A stretch of 64,000 bases of DNA, from the NCBI RefSeq assembly GCF_030867145.1, contig NC_134422.1, positions 2,386,001 to 2,450,000 of the forward strand, given 5' to 3'. The DNA comes from Opisthocomus hoazin (taxonomy: Eukaryota; Chordata; Aves; Opisthocomiformes; Opisthocomidae). Each line of letters begins with the position of its first letter. Positions within the stretch are counted from its first letter, which is position 1. Shown piece by piece: positions 1 to 14,300 of the stretch. The notes under the pieces are model-generated. The model did no database searches. It saw nothing but the letters and a program-made list of their open reading frames with translations, and had not been told where the DNA came from. The translations under genes were made by a program, and so were the position numbers.

Positions 1-2352
1 TGCTGGTTCTTCGCTGTGGTTCTCTGCAGCCAGACAGCTGTCAACAGGCTCACCCGAAACACACTCGGACACACAGGCCTCGGTCCGGTCGCTCTGATCA
101 GCGGGTTCTTTCATTTCCGCCATGGAGTCATTAACGTCACCTGCTACACACTCGGGACTCTCTAGATCCTCCTCCACTGCACCACCGCTTCCCTGAGCAT
201 AGTTATCCTCAGACGTTCTCTCTCTTTCCAAGTTCAACGCGCTGGGTTCCTTGGGAGGATGCAACGGCGTGCTCATGGCACAAGGTGCCATGGACAAGCT
301 CTCGTCAAAATTTGAATTACCAGACGTCTCCGCTGTATTCAGAGACGCCTGAACCGGGGTGGTCTGGGGCTCGTTCAGTTCATGAGTGATCTCATTTTTC
401 AATTTAGCGAGTGACATTGTTACTTGCTGCTTTGACTTTTTACAACAGCAATCGCAGTTCTTCGGTCTTCTCATCCTTTTGCTTCTTTTGTGCTGACACT
501 CGGGTGTTTGCAAAGAGGAAGAATCACCACTGGCAGCGTTTGCTCCTGGTACACGTTCAGGCAGAACCGCTGAATGGTCTTCTACATTTGCTTGCTTCTC
601 AACGGGCGTATTTTCCTCTGCTGCTTTCAAACCTTGATCAGACGTACATGGCTTGGTGAAGGATTCCATCCATGTACTGCTCTTGTTTTGCTCCCCACTG
701 GTGTTCTGTGCGTCAGGTGACCTCCTGGGCCTGGCAGATCCCACAGCTTCGCCAGCATCCGTGGGAATTCCCTGGTTTTTCAGGTCATGTGGTTCAGATG
801 TCAACGCAGTATCCGTGCTGGCTTCACAGCTTAGTTCACCTTTGTTTGTCTCCAACACATGCTTAGTTTCGTTTCCTTGGGACGCCGCCTCATGGCTACG
901 GCTTCCCGGCTGTGGATCTTTCAGTTTGCCATCAGCAGAATCACTTCTACTTCTCACTTTTGCAGACCTTTTCTTCCGTGTGCTTTCCTCCTTGGTCTCG
1001 GAGCCATCAGCCTCTGAATTTTCGATGCTGGAGAGCAATCCCTGCGAAGCTCTTCTCGTGTGGTATCGGGGTCGTTCCATCTTCTTCTGACCTGCTGTAC
1101 TCGAGCTGCAGCCTTGTCCTTCCGTGGCAGTCTTCAGGTTATCTTCAGACCTCCTAGCGCTTCTGTTCGCTTCCTCGTCAAGGCCCCCCAAGGCAGGAGA
1201 CTCCTTTGAGCTCAAGTCCTCTGCAGCAGCTCTCTCCGGAAGGCTGCTTTCCTTTTTATGTGCATTTTCTGTGGTTTTCTCAGAAACTGCTCTTGGCTTT
1301 TGGGATACATCGTCTTTAGCCAGCGGCACCTTCTTTGGCCCACATTTCTCGTCTTCTTTACGTCTGTCTCTCTTTTCATGGCCATCTTCCTTATCTTGAC
1401 TACCTGCTGTACCTTCTACAGCTTCTGACCGTCGCCTCGAAGAACGTCTTAGTATCTTCTGGTTAGAAGACACGTGTGGAACCTGACTGTCATCGCCTGC
1501 TACCTGCTCGGATGACACGGCCGTCTCTGGGGGCGTGTTTTCTTTAGAATCCGTATCTAATGCCTGGACCCTGTCTATGTCTGCTATCGTATCTCCAACT
1601 TTCTTCATTTCGACTTCTGTAGAACAGAGAACTTGGGACTGAGCAAGAAGAACATGTTCCACACCTTCTACTGTAGAAGACAGTTCGGGACTACTTTCCA
1701 TACTGCTGGAAGCAGAAGAGTCCAGCGCGCTTTTCTCTTGCTCTGACCTAATTAACAGCTTGGACTGCTTATTGCCTTGGTGCTCCATTTTACTCTGCCT
1801 GCGAGTTAGCTTTCGTATTGCAGTAAGTATCTGCTCAGACTCCGGTTTTGGAGCCTTCTTATTTTCTTCTCCAGGTTTTTCTGGTTTGGCACTAGTCTTG
1901 TCCACATTTGTATCTTCCTGGTTCCCTGCCACAGAAGCACTCCCCGACGTCTCCGAGAAACCGCCTAATGTCGAAAGGCTGAAGGGTCTGTTCTCCGAGC
2001 TACCGAATTTCTCCAAAGTAATGAAGGACTGCCGCCGGCTTGCAGGCTGCGGTGTCCCGGAAATCACGTCGCTTGACGTTGAACTGTTGCTGACATTCGA
2101 AGTGTTTTCATTCCCGACGGAGCGCTCACTGGAAGCCGTTTCCACAGTACTGTTTTCCAGTCTCTCTCCCGTTGATGGCTCCTCCCGGACCAGTTCAGCT
2201 CCATCCCTTTTTGGCTCTCCCCCACCGTCTGCCGCTGAGCTCTCCTCGACGTGAGTAACAGAGGACTTTTCCACGCAGGCAGCATTCTCAGGAGGATAAT
2301 CTGATTTGCAGTCCTCTCTGTTGGTGCAGCCTTCACTCTCTGCGTTTTCTTC
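1..2352 (-). CDS. RIF1: RIF1 giant exon 29, partial (residues 1133-1916 and beyond)
   Basis: The acceptor TTGGACAG ends at 2353 and the first codons read EENAESEGCT. The frame appears open from 2352 to the window edge (784 codons); stretches checked at both ends and in the middle share one frame. It encodes the Ser/Glu/Lys-rich disordered middle of RIF1. Recognisable conserved islands are SRRQSFITLEKFGSSENRPF near 1985-2045, KENTPPE near 1525-1545, LRRSSRRRSE near 1425-1455, YHTRRASQGLLSSIENSEAD near 1005-1065, and a Cys-rich ECQHKRS..KNCDCCCKKSK near 440-500. Long plus-strand frames across this exon are antisense by-products of its codon bias. Confidence 0.95.
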
Positions 2353-5300
2353 CTGTCCAAAAAATATCAACACCAAAGTATTGTAGTTTTGCCATGAATA
2401 GATTATAAAAAACCAGCTCAGGTAGAACAGAAACCAACACACCCACAAGATTTTCAAACCACCCTTCCTTCAAATTATTTTATGATCTGTCCTTCGGTAG
2501 TTATTAAAGATTTATTTTTTTTTTAGGAAGTCATATAATCTCAAAACACAAAGACCTGCATGAACGCTTTATTTACGTTTTTCAAGAGAGATTAACAAAC
2601 CTGCTAGTAAAACAGTTTTTATGAAAAATCAGCTGTATTTTACCTACTCTCTGTTCAGCACTACAGCTAAGCCAGCTGCTTAGCCAACTCCTCTCCAAAA
2701 GCGAACAGATCTATATTTAGGATTTATAAATATTTTTTTCCCCCAAAAAATCTACTATTTAATCCTCCTCCAGCCCTTACAGCTTCATCCAAAAGCAGTT
2801 CAGAACGTGGAAACACAGCCAAGCTGTTTAAAAGCACGGTCCACTAGAGAAAGGTAGAAATCAAGGCATTAAGAAAGTGAATAGTCCAGAAAATCAGGAC
2901 GCATACCAAATGCACTGCTAGGGCAAAAAGGTGTTGGGGAAAAGCAGCCAGCAGTGGCGCGATCCCTAACGCAAAGCCACGCGATTAAACTCTTCTCCGA
3001 GCAGCACCACTACACAACAGACCTATCGGTCCCTGCGATGTCTGTAGCCGTGCAACAAAGCTTAAATACAGCCACACTAGAACTAATTATGTAAATCCTC
3101 CCATTTGGAAATTAAGTGAAAATGCTTAATGATGGGCCCTTTCCAGGGTAAATACACAAAGCAGAACACAGCACCAAGAACTGTGCATTGGTATTAAATT
3201 CAAAGCTGGTGATGAGAACGAAATTCAAACCCCGAAAGCTATCAGCGTGTTCCACAGTCGCGGAGCCTGTGTCAGCATTATTCAGGTGTGACAAATACCT
3301 GGGGAAGCCCAAGGAAACAAAGATATGCTCAAGAGTTTTACAGATTAATCAATGCAGAGGAAGGAAATTACTCCTGTGAGCTGACACATTTGGGGGTGCA
3401 TTTTTCTGCTTGAAGAATCACACAGAATCATAGAATGTTTGGGGCTGGAAGGGACCTCTGTGGGTCATCTAGTCCAACCCCCTAAGAGTTTCCAAATCAA
3501 TCTTAAAACCATATCATAGCCAGTAATCAAAGAGTTCTGCCATTAATTACCGGAGGTGCTACTATGAAGACAACATCGCTGGAATGGTTATAATTCCGAT
3601 TATCTTAATTACAGTTAGACAACAAGAAATTACCTCAGGCTTCTCTGTAGTATCTTCTTTGGCATTTTCTATTAAAGATGATTTTTCCCTAAAATAGAAA
3701 TTACTTAGATTAGAAGTGCAGCAGAAAAAGGGAGCGCCTTTAACGTATATACTGGCCGCCTCTACTTACAAAGACTCTTCCTGGCTTTGGGTGTACTGAG
3801 AGAACAAGGTAGTATCTTCTGATGCGTCCAAATTGTTGTACATAGCAGGAATATCAACTCTAAAACAAACCCAGAAATGGCAAGTCAGACTTTTTTTTTT
3901 AAATAAAAGAAAGGATAGGGTAGCACAACGCATTCCTCACAGGCGAGCGGATACTTCTAATGAAGTGGACTGAAACTCTCACGACCGCTCCAACCGCCGC
4001 ATGCATCCAAGCAAGGGCTGCTGCACACAGGGCAGGGCAGCCTGGGCGAAGCACCAGGAGACCTGGTGACCCCAGCTCCACGTCCCATTCTGGGCCAAAA
4101 AGACGCAATATTGCAACCAGCAGCTACCACCTCACACTCCAGCTGGCCCAGCAAACTGCGGAGCACACGCAGAGCATCATTCATCCCCTTATTTCAAGAG
4201 ACCGTTTTCAGTTGTATTAAATCTTTTTTTAATTTCAAACGTGCTTTTGGGGAAAAAAATCTGTGATTGGAATCCCCCTCCGCAAAGAATTCATCAGCAC
4301 ATGCTAACTGTATAATCCAGCTGAGTTCCTGTCAAGCACCAATGCACACAAATTTCGCTTATACTGCAGATTTTGCTGCCTGAGTACAGAAAATACCCCA
4401 GTATTATCTTCTTACATTAAAAAGAGGAGAATTCTAAAAATTCCCTTGGAAAAACAGTGAGTCTTAGGAATATCCTAATTTCTGATATGCTGTCGATGCA
4501 AGACTTCTAATTTAGAAGTCTTTCCTTCCACTAAAAACACCCTTTCATTTCAAAGATTTCAGGAAAATGGCATTTTCCATTTCACTGCAAGTGAGTGTTG
4601 TGAAGTAAAAAATGTAAACTGCAAATTACCAAATTCCAAACAGGTAACAGTATATTTAAACAAAATAGGAAATGCAGATCAGAGAATTATTTGGTTGCTT
4701 TAAAATAGTAAAGCAATGAACTTTGTTAGCTTTAACCTTTACAATTTGTATGGAAAAGTACGACTTAGTTACCTATAGTAGTCTGCGACACTGGAATCGA
4801 AGTTACGTCACTCTGACGTACTGAAGTGTAATGACCTCTCACAGTAAGTTTAAACCAGAATAAACTACAGACCTCTTTGACCTGAGCACTTCTTTTTGAT
4901 GTTCTGTCAATATTCTTGCTTTTGTTTCTGGAGGAATAAACACAAAATCAACAGATCTCTCCTCTTCCAAGAGCATCCCGCTTGTAGTCTTTGAAGATGA
5001 AAACTCTAGTTTCAACTACAGAAAGGAAAAAAGAAAGCAAACCACCACTGGATTAGAAACAAACAGAGGAATTGAAAGTGTTTTCATAGCTCAGGTACAG
5101 CCACCCTAAACGCAACAGTTCCCAAACCACCGCAGTTCTTTCGGCTCACTGATCAGCACAGATCCCTCAGCAGGTGCTGAGTTTCTTCACGAGTGATGTT
5201 TTTCCCCCCCAACGTTAGCACCTAGGAGAGATTCTGCAAGCCCTCCTCCGCACCCCCAAGTCAGCTTCTGCGCTTCCTTTAGCATCTCGGCCTTCAAAGC

Positions 5301-8300
5301 CTGTCACAGGTGAAGGTACCTCGGCTCTCCTGAGGATTACCATTTACTGTTGTTTCCTACATCAGCGATTCCCTAAGAACACACCACCCTTCTCTCCCTG
5401 GTGCATGCGACGGGCTGGAGCAGGCAGCACCGCTCTGCCACAGCACAGAGCCACCAGAACACCCGAATCCGTCGCAGCCTGCCACCAGGCCAGGCCGTGA
5501 GTTTGGTATCTGGTCACCACTCCCCCCATCCATCACGCAGCCTTCCATGACCCCTCCTTAAAACTCGGCAATCTGTAAACTCAGCAGAGAATTTTAAAGG
5601 GAATACTTAATTGAAGTGTGCTATACAGTGTCAGTTTGAAAGAAAAATACTTCAGCATCACAGAATTAATTAATTTTTCTGATAGTTTACAGCAGCATAC
5701 GAGATGTTCTGCTGCAGAACTCACCTCTCTGAACACTCTTACCTTTGCAGGTGTTACGTGCACATTGCTGGACTTGTCTTTTACTTCATTTTTCGGTTCG
5801 CTCGTCTGTGCCAATATAGAGTTCCGTTTCTGACCCAACTTTACTTCCATTCCACTTATCTTTGCACCCAGCTGTGAACTTTCCATCTATTCAAATAAAA
5901 ATACACTGAGTATGTTGTATGAAGAAACTCCAAGCTCACAAACCCATCCCGAGATGTAGAAATTAATACAACTGAACTGTCCTGCATTCTCATTTTCCTC
6001 TAAATTAAGTAGAGGACAACTTAAAAAAAAAATAAATCAATTATTTCAAACAAGCTAGTAGAACCCAAATTTAAAATGCATAAACTGTTAAGAACCGGGT
6101 CAGTCTTTTGACAGTGCTTACCCAGTACAGTTTATCATTCCAGACACAAAGCATGCACAGGCCAGTTGCAGTGAAAATTAAAACTGACCCTCCCGCTACC
6201 TTCTGCACAATTCCCCTGGAGTTACACACAGCAAAGCAGCCACTGGGGGCAACAAAATATTTACCGCATCAGAGAAGGGGCCGCTGCATTCTTCGGCTAT
6301 CTCAATGCTTTCAAAACCAGGCAGCAAGAGTGGAATTTTCTTTTTGGCTTGGCTTAACACAGATCTGCTCAACAAAAAAGAATTTAAGCTTATGGAGATT
6401 GGGGGGGAGGGAGAGGTACACAATAAGACCAGCAGGTATCTCAGCTTGCACAAAAAGTGGAATATAAATAGTAAACAGAACAATACCAATTCATTTGTAC
6501 ATAACCTGAGATCTCTTCCTTTAAAAATATGTAAATATAACAATGTATCTTACTTTAACTCTTCTGGATACGTTAACGATGCAGTCTTAGCGAAGGTCGC
6601 GTTCCAGAAGTGGGCGCACTGGTTGCGGATCTGTTTGCTCTTGTGCTGAAATACCACACAGAGCAACGGCGAAAGCTGCTCCAGCAGTTCACTGTCGTAA
6701 GAGCCGGTGCAGTGAGACTGCAAACACAGGATAATCTCGGCCAGTAGTTTTTCAAGCTGAGGGAGAGAAGAAACAGTAGGGGTTTTTTTAATTCAAATAC
6801 CGCACATATTGACTATTTAAATGTTAAAGCATTATTATCCCATAAAATAGTATGGCCTGAATAAACAAGCTTAAAACATCACACCACATCAAAGTCTAAT
6901 AGCTACACTAGTGCTCCTCCCCTCAGCTACCTTTTTAGTAAAAAATAAATCGCTTAAAAATTAAATCTCTACCTTCATTACATTTTTGAGATTTTTTTAG
7001 AATACAGGATGAATGGCAAAACTCGTGTCACACATTTTCCCAAACCCCAGCTACTTCTCTAGCAAGTTTACCTTGTTGTTCAGATGACTGTATACTTTAG
7101 ATACATCAGCAAGCCTGCTGAAACAAACAAAAAAAGTTACATTTTGCTGTCCCATTTGTCCCAAGCATAAGAATTCAACACATAATGCACTCCAGCACTG
7201 CACACTAGTTCTAGCATACAACTTGATGAAATAATGTTGTGAAACGAGTCTCCCATCGGGCGATTCCAATATTGCCTGACATCAGTAGTTTCCAGTACGA
7301 CTGCCCTTTAACCCCCACTGACTTGCACGCTAACTTTAAGAGAAACTAATGGAAAGGTCAGTAGCAATTAGTACAGACTTACAGGTTTTCTTATGAAGTA
7401 GCTTCCAGCTGCCTTCTTTGCATGGCTCTTAACCCTCTCCCCAAACAGATTTCCCAGGCCCCACAAATATTTGCATCAAAAAGCTGAAGTACCACCTAAA
7501 CCAAGCAATTTCATGTAAATAAATCCCTACATACACCATCCCACAAAATGCGAGAAACCTGCATTTAGTAATTCATTTTATCAGCCTGTGACCTCCAACC
7601 TTCTATTTGCTTGCAGATGCCTTTAAAATACATATCCAACACTCCGTTCTGCTTTTTAACAGGCAATTCTAATAAAGACAATGCTCAAACAAAGGCAGAT
7701 GAGCTGGGAGACAGAAAGGTGGTGTTCAACTTGACCCCACATAGCAACAAGTGGATCCTTGCTTCTGAGACAGGGACTCCTGATCAATTTTAGATTGGCG
7801 ATAGCAGTCCTGCTCCAAGTTTTAACAAAAGCTTCAAGAAAGCGCTCTCGGGCTGACTGGCAGCACCCTCTCCCATCTGCCCTCCCCCCAAAAGGCTCAG
7901 AGCCGCACTCCGTTTCTTTCCCTCATCCTGAGCAGAGTACAGCTCTGGCACCACCGGCAACGCAGCGACAAGTCCCTGCCAGCCCCCGCCCGCCAAGCCC
8001 CCCATAATCCCATCGTGGCTGGGGAAGACAAGCCTACAGCAACAGAAAAAATAAAAAAGCAAATCCACAGACAAGAAACACTGCGCAGAGCAACCACGAA
8101 GTATTTCTCAGTACTTCCCTCTGCTTAAAAACTTGAAGGATTTTAGTGTGCTTCAGCTTACTACGATTTCTCTATTTCCTACAAAACGTTGCACGGTTCC
8201 TGCCCACTAGAAAACGAATTACTGTTAATAGATGTCTTCACTGCAGCAAAAATGAGCAGCAGGTGGAAACCAAACACTTTAGTCTCGCAGAGATGCGAAT

Positions 8301-11300
8301 ACGTTCCCTCTAAGGAAACAATTTTCAATACCAAGCTTTCAGAAGTCCTACAGGTTCCCTGCCACGTATGACTGGGTAGGTGTGGTTTTATTTCTAAAGG
8401 AAAGGATGACGACAGAGACCGCTGCTCACACGTGTGGTATTTTGAATCCCACCGACACTCGGCGGTGGGCTCCGAGGCAGCATGCTGCAACGTGTGGGTC
8501 AGGCCCCTCCTGGCAGCCCCCTTTGCACAGGGACAACACCCCCTCTGTCACTGCACCCCCATTTTTATGCAGCAATTGTGGAAACCCGCAAGTTCGCAGC
8601 GACTGCCCGAGAGACCCGTTCTTTTTGCAGTGCTGGGGTGCACTACAAAAACCAGGACCTGCTAGCTAGGCTGAATTTAGCAAAATACACAATGCCCTCA
8701 AAGGCGAGAGACTTGGCAGGAGTTGAAATTTCTTACCATTAGTGCCAAAGCTTTGAAACCCCTCAGCAATATTTAAATACGTTGCTTGCCAGCGACCACA
8801 CAAAATTTCACCGATATGCAGCAATACAAGGAATCCAGTTTTCCAACCATTCTTAAAATACTCACTTTGTTTTTTCATAAAACACTGCCAGGGGTTTTGA
8901 AAAAATTGCAAACATAGTCCCAATCACTGAAGGCAATGAAACGTGGCTGATGATGTTGTGAAGAATAGCAATAATTGAAGGACCAACAGAGACCAATGTT
9001 TCTGAAAAGATTTCTTTGGAACTGAACACATGGAAAGAGTTTAGTAACATCACCAGGAGTTTAAATAGGGAGGCAAGCTTTCCCAGGGGTTCCTTTTTCT
9101 TCTTAGACCAATCTGTAGGTGTCTGTGGAGCTAACATTAGAAGAAAAAAAAAAAATTAGGATTTTTTTCCCTAACCAACACGCAACCACACTAGCGATAC
9201 CAGCTGATACGCATAAATTCTGGCACAGGTGGAGGAGCGAAGGGGTTATTTGTTTGTTTATTTGCAAGTGAAGCTTCCATCATGTTTTTTCTCACAGACA
9301 TTTCCCATTAAAGCATTTCATGCTTTCAGCAGTCCAACACAATGTCTTACCACTTTAACAAATTCATATGGGAAAAGAAATTGTAAAAAACCTCATTTTG
9401 TAAATCATTTTTTCAGCTTTAAGTTGTAAATGGAATCGGGAAATGGAACAAAGAACATATTGCATACAATGACCTCCTGTATTCTGTTAAACCCATTCCT
9501 GACTATTTTATGCAAAGCAGTTTCAGGAGCAGTAGCCTTTCAAATGTTACATTAAGAGTTCATCACCAGTTTTAGGCACGTATTGTATAATTCTAGTCTG
9601 TGGATTATGACCAAGCATCATTACTTCAGATTACATCTGAACAAAGCAAAAGCAGCAGATTTCACATGCCAAAAAAAAAGAAATTATAGCCAAAATGTCA
9701 AATACAACTACAGAAACCAGCAGTGTTTCACAGTGAAGTGAAAAGTAAAGCGGCCTCAACGTTTACATGAATTTCAGATGTATTTTGTCAGGCTATGCAG
9801 AAACTACTCAACTGCTCAACAAATAGAAGAGATGCGATACTCAGCTATGCATACTGGCTGATATTTTTAGTTCCTTTTTATGATCTTTTTTGTCAATCCC
9901 TTCAGTGCCTAGACAGTACGCATAGCACGTACAGACCACCAATACCCTACAGTCATCACTTCTGCATCTACAGCAACTCTAATTTTCAATCAGCTCTGGA
10001 AGAAAGACACTGAAAACCCCAATATTCAAGTATTTTCTTACATCTATGTTTTGGCTGATATTTAGTACCATATGGTGCAAAGTTGATGCAGTCAACCATA
10101 ACTGATATAATATGGGTGAGACGATCCATCATTGGCAACATCTGAGGAGGAAACAGAGGTCATCAGCAAAGCCCGGAAGGGCAACAGTGACAGAAAAAAA
10201 CCACCTTGGCCATTCAGAAAAGCAATGCAAACAGCTTTTGAATTTAAAAGCAGATGAAATTTGTCTGCATTATCAGGTAAGACTCGATCTAGATCACATT
10301 ACATTTTAAAATACACACATTTACAAAGCTGAAAATTGAGCCTCCCTGTTCTACGCAAATAGAACATAAGCACGTGCACTACCTAAAGCAGCAGAACCAG
10401 AGGCAGCTGTAAGGAGGCGTTAGATTTAAGAAGATGCATCAAAAGCACTACGGTTCAAGGTACTAGCTGTCTAGCAGAACCTGGTACCAGATGTCAGTGT
10501 GTGTACTGTACAAAGCCCGATTTTCAGAAAAATCACTGTAGGTACAACACCACGGTTGTCATTAACATTCAGGAAGCACAATTGATTTCTAGTACATAGA
10601 GAGATGGGTCAAGCTGTTTTTCTCCCCCAATCCATAACAAATTCTTCTAAATAAAAAAAAAAACAAACTTGTTTTTAAAAGGAACACTGACATTGTGGGC
10701 CAAAGAAAAAAACCCCACAGTTTAGTTTCAATATAACTTACATAGTGAAGCTCTAAATTGTTTAACTTTGGCTTGTTTAATAATTATTATTTTTTGAAAA
10801 TTGAAGTTTAGCATCAGGATACAGCAGCACCCGAAGGAAGGTATACTGATGTAATCCTCCAAATTCCATGTTTTCAGATTCCATTTGTCTTTCTCATCTG
10901 TTTTTCATTTGTTCCTTTCATGGTATCTTTTCAAAAGACAGTCAACTCCCCACATGACATGGGCTTGCTAGCAGCCAAGACAGGGAATGTAAAGGCTTCC
11001 TCTTGCGAAAGCTTTCTCTTTTATAAAGCTTTACAAGTAAAGTCTTTATAATTTTAGTGTCCAAGGTTGACAGTACCAGGAACACGGCAAAATGATGCCC
11101 TCTGAATGCTACAGTGCTCCTCTACCCACCTTCCTAATCAAAATGCCTGGTTTTGTGGTATCTGTTAATTCAACCTGACATTACTTTATATATACACGCA
11201 CATTTCCAGCGGACAAATCACATCTACCATGATGACAACATTCACCAAACCAGTATTACTTAAACAGTTAGAAGACAAATCCAAAGAGTGCTTAACCGCC

Positions 11301-14300
11301 AATTTTGATATTTAAGCTTTATAATTATTTTTACTCTCCTCTTTCAATCTGTTTCTAGATTAACTCCAAATCCTGTTAGCAAAAACAATTTTGTTACAGT
11401 TTTATCTACGTCTCACCCAAAACACTTTAAGTTACAGAAAGCAGTACATTAGAGTTTACAATAGGTTCTTATATCTAGTTTAAATATATATCTGCTAAAG
11501 TACTTATATAGTTCAGTATCGCTGGTTTATACTCACTACTGGAGTTTCACCTTCTAGCCCAGATATTATTTTGGCACAAAGTTCTTCACAGCATAGGTTT
11601 TCTTCTGCTGTTGCAACTAAAGCAGCACAGCGAGCAAATGCTCTATACAGGTCTGACCAAGTGCGCAACAAGGATTTCATAGTTGGCTTTAACAACAGAA
11701 AAAAAAAAGGTTTATAAATATCAGTGTCTGTGCAGAGAGATAAAAAACTTGCTTTAAGTTTTCTTCTTCTATCAAAACCTATGTAACTCCAGAATTCCAA
11801 CCCTCGAGCAGTGGTCCAATGTATGTAAATATTGGTAGCTAATACTCTGAGATTATCAGATAATACTTTATAGTTTTTATAAAACCCATTTTGTTTCTAA
11901 GCAACACTATGCATTCACTGTTACCTGTGGAAATTCCTGAACGGGGAAGATGTGTGATACTGGTAGCAACAATGCACTATAGACAGCATTGAAGTTGTGT
12001 TCCAGTGCATCACCCTGATTTACTTCGTTAGTCTGCAACGAGAAAACAATTTTGTGGTCAAGGAAGCTGCAAAATTTGGATGACAAATAAGGTTGTTCTG
12101 AATACATTTATTTTGGACACAAAATCCGTGCAAGCTAAATTGCCAGTGGCAGTTTGAAATTAGCTACGCTCAGTTCTGTCAAGAGTTCAAGCTGATCCTA
12201 CTATTTAGAGAGATAAAAAGCACTGTTTCTTAATTCCAAGATAAGTTAATTCCAAGACCAAAAACAATCAGTTAGAAAATCTTATGTATATTTTACTTAT
12301 TTCATTTGCAATAAGTGATGACAACAACCTACTTAAAGCACTTATAGCTTTCTTCATAGATTCTAAGACTTCTCGGTATAATGACTACACGAGGATTAGT
12401 GCAACAGCTCCCACACCACAGTCCACGTACTTCCAGCAAGTCATCGGCAAAACCTGTTAAATATTACACTTTATACAGCTCTCAGTGGGGCTTCCAATCA
12501 AGCAGTCTAACATTAGTAAGAAACACTGTTCTAATCACATCCTAAACATCATAACTCAGTGTTTATTATGTTTTCACATAAAGCAAACAAGCCTTAGTAT
12601 CTAAACGTTAAGAGGTCCTGCAGGGCAGGTGTACATCCTCTGTAGCAGTGAGACTGTGCTGAGAAGGGTGGAAGCACATCTATAAACACGTTCACAGTCT
12701 TAAAAGGGGAGAAAAACACTCCCAGCACTATACTACTGGACACTTGAGAATGATCATTCTTGTTGACTGGAATCACTTCAAACCATGCTCTGGATCACTA
12801 CTCCACTACTGCCCTTCATCCCACCGCACTGCACGTCCATATTCCAGTTGGAGACTTTAAAAAAACGCTGCACAAGTTGCAGTTTCACTAATACTACCAA
12901 GGCTTATGTAATTCGACCATCACTTCAAGCCGCGTAATTCCTAACCATACTTCAAGATAAAAGCTCAGCACAAAGCTTTCCTGTGGTTTTTCTTGGGAGG
13001 CGGGGACGGGGAGGAGAACAAAAGCCACTGTACCCGATTAATCCATTCGGTTAGTGGATTAACAACAATACTCCATATTCTCCATAGATGCTCCTTATTT
13101 TCCACTTGCTTTGCACTCTGATTAATTATGCAGATCACAGATTCACTGAAAGCCAGTGGAGATGTAGGCCCAGACAAAACATAACCCACGAGCGTTTCTA
13201 GAATTACGAAGAATCTAGGGAAAAAAAGTTAAATAGGTAAGGTAATTCTTTCAGCTGGCGTTAGCATAAACTTCTACAAAGTCTTACACCATGGGAAGCT
13301 TGTTACAAGCAAACACCACCACGTACCTCTCCTCTGTTACACAGCATTCCAAGAGGTTATTATGGAAAGGCAGCTGAATTAAGAACAAAGCTGGTGTGCC
13401 CTTGTAAGAGAAATTTAAGAGGTCAAAACAACATACACATTGATCAAATGAAACTGCTGCCTCGCTTCCACGTGTATCTATATACTGTATTTAATTCAAA
13501 GCCAGAAACTTGCAATTATTAGAAATTGTCCAAAATTTGTCAGTTCTAACACTTCAAAATAAAAATGAGAGGCAAGGCTGTAAACCTAAGCTTCTGCTAG
13601 ATCCCGGTGCTTCAGCAGAAGACCAATTGTACTACGGCTGAAGCAAAAAGCTTTTCTGTTGAAAAGGCTGTGATTTTTACAGTGCTTAGTCATTGCTGCC
13701 TTGACATCACATACAACACAGTATGGTAGGTGTACATAATGCAATTAGTGCTACTATGGTACCTGGAACAAGATGGAACAACCCAAGATTTGCGTATTTC
13801 AAGGTTTAAGCAAGATAGATTTTAACAGAGGCTGCCCAAAAGATATCACAAGTGCTTCAGGTTTGCTAATATCACAGCATTTAACAAAATGCATTTAATA
13901 CCTGCCAATTAAAGCTTCAACTGCCTTCTGACTCTTGTACCCGAGTCAGAAAAACCCTCCAAACATAAACAAAAGACCCAGGAAAAAAAGCTGAAAGGAA
14001 TTTTGAGAGTTGACCTCTTAAGCAAATTCTGGTAGACAAAATTTTCTACTACTCGCTTGAGTTGAAGCATTCACTTACTCTGCTACATCTGGGTCCTCCT
14101 CACAGATACTGTCTGCTTTTAAAAGCCCCCAAATGAGTTCCATGCACTCCCTGGCTAGCAATGTAAACGTTCAGCTGTTTCCATGGGCTAGAAAGCTCTG
14201 TCTCCACTGCTGCAGAACAAGCAAGTTTCTCCCCATCTACTGGCGGATGTAGGAGAAGAGCTGATGATCATCCAGCTTCAAGTCTTAAAACTACCTTTTG

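Noticed and set aside
411-2254. Series of plus-strand open frames of 80-164 codons opposite the RIF1 giant exon
   Set aside because: They are antisense to a strongly supported RIF1 coding frame, have no homology I recognise, and arise from the codon bias of the long Ser/Glu-rich exon.
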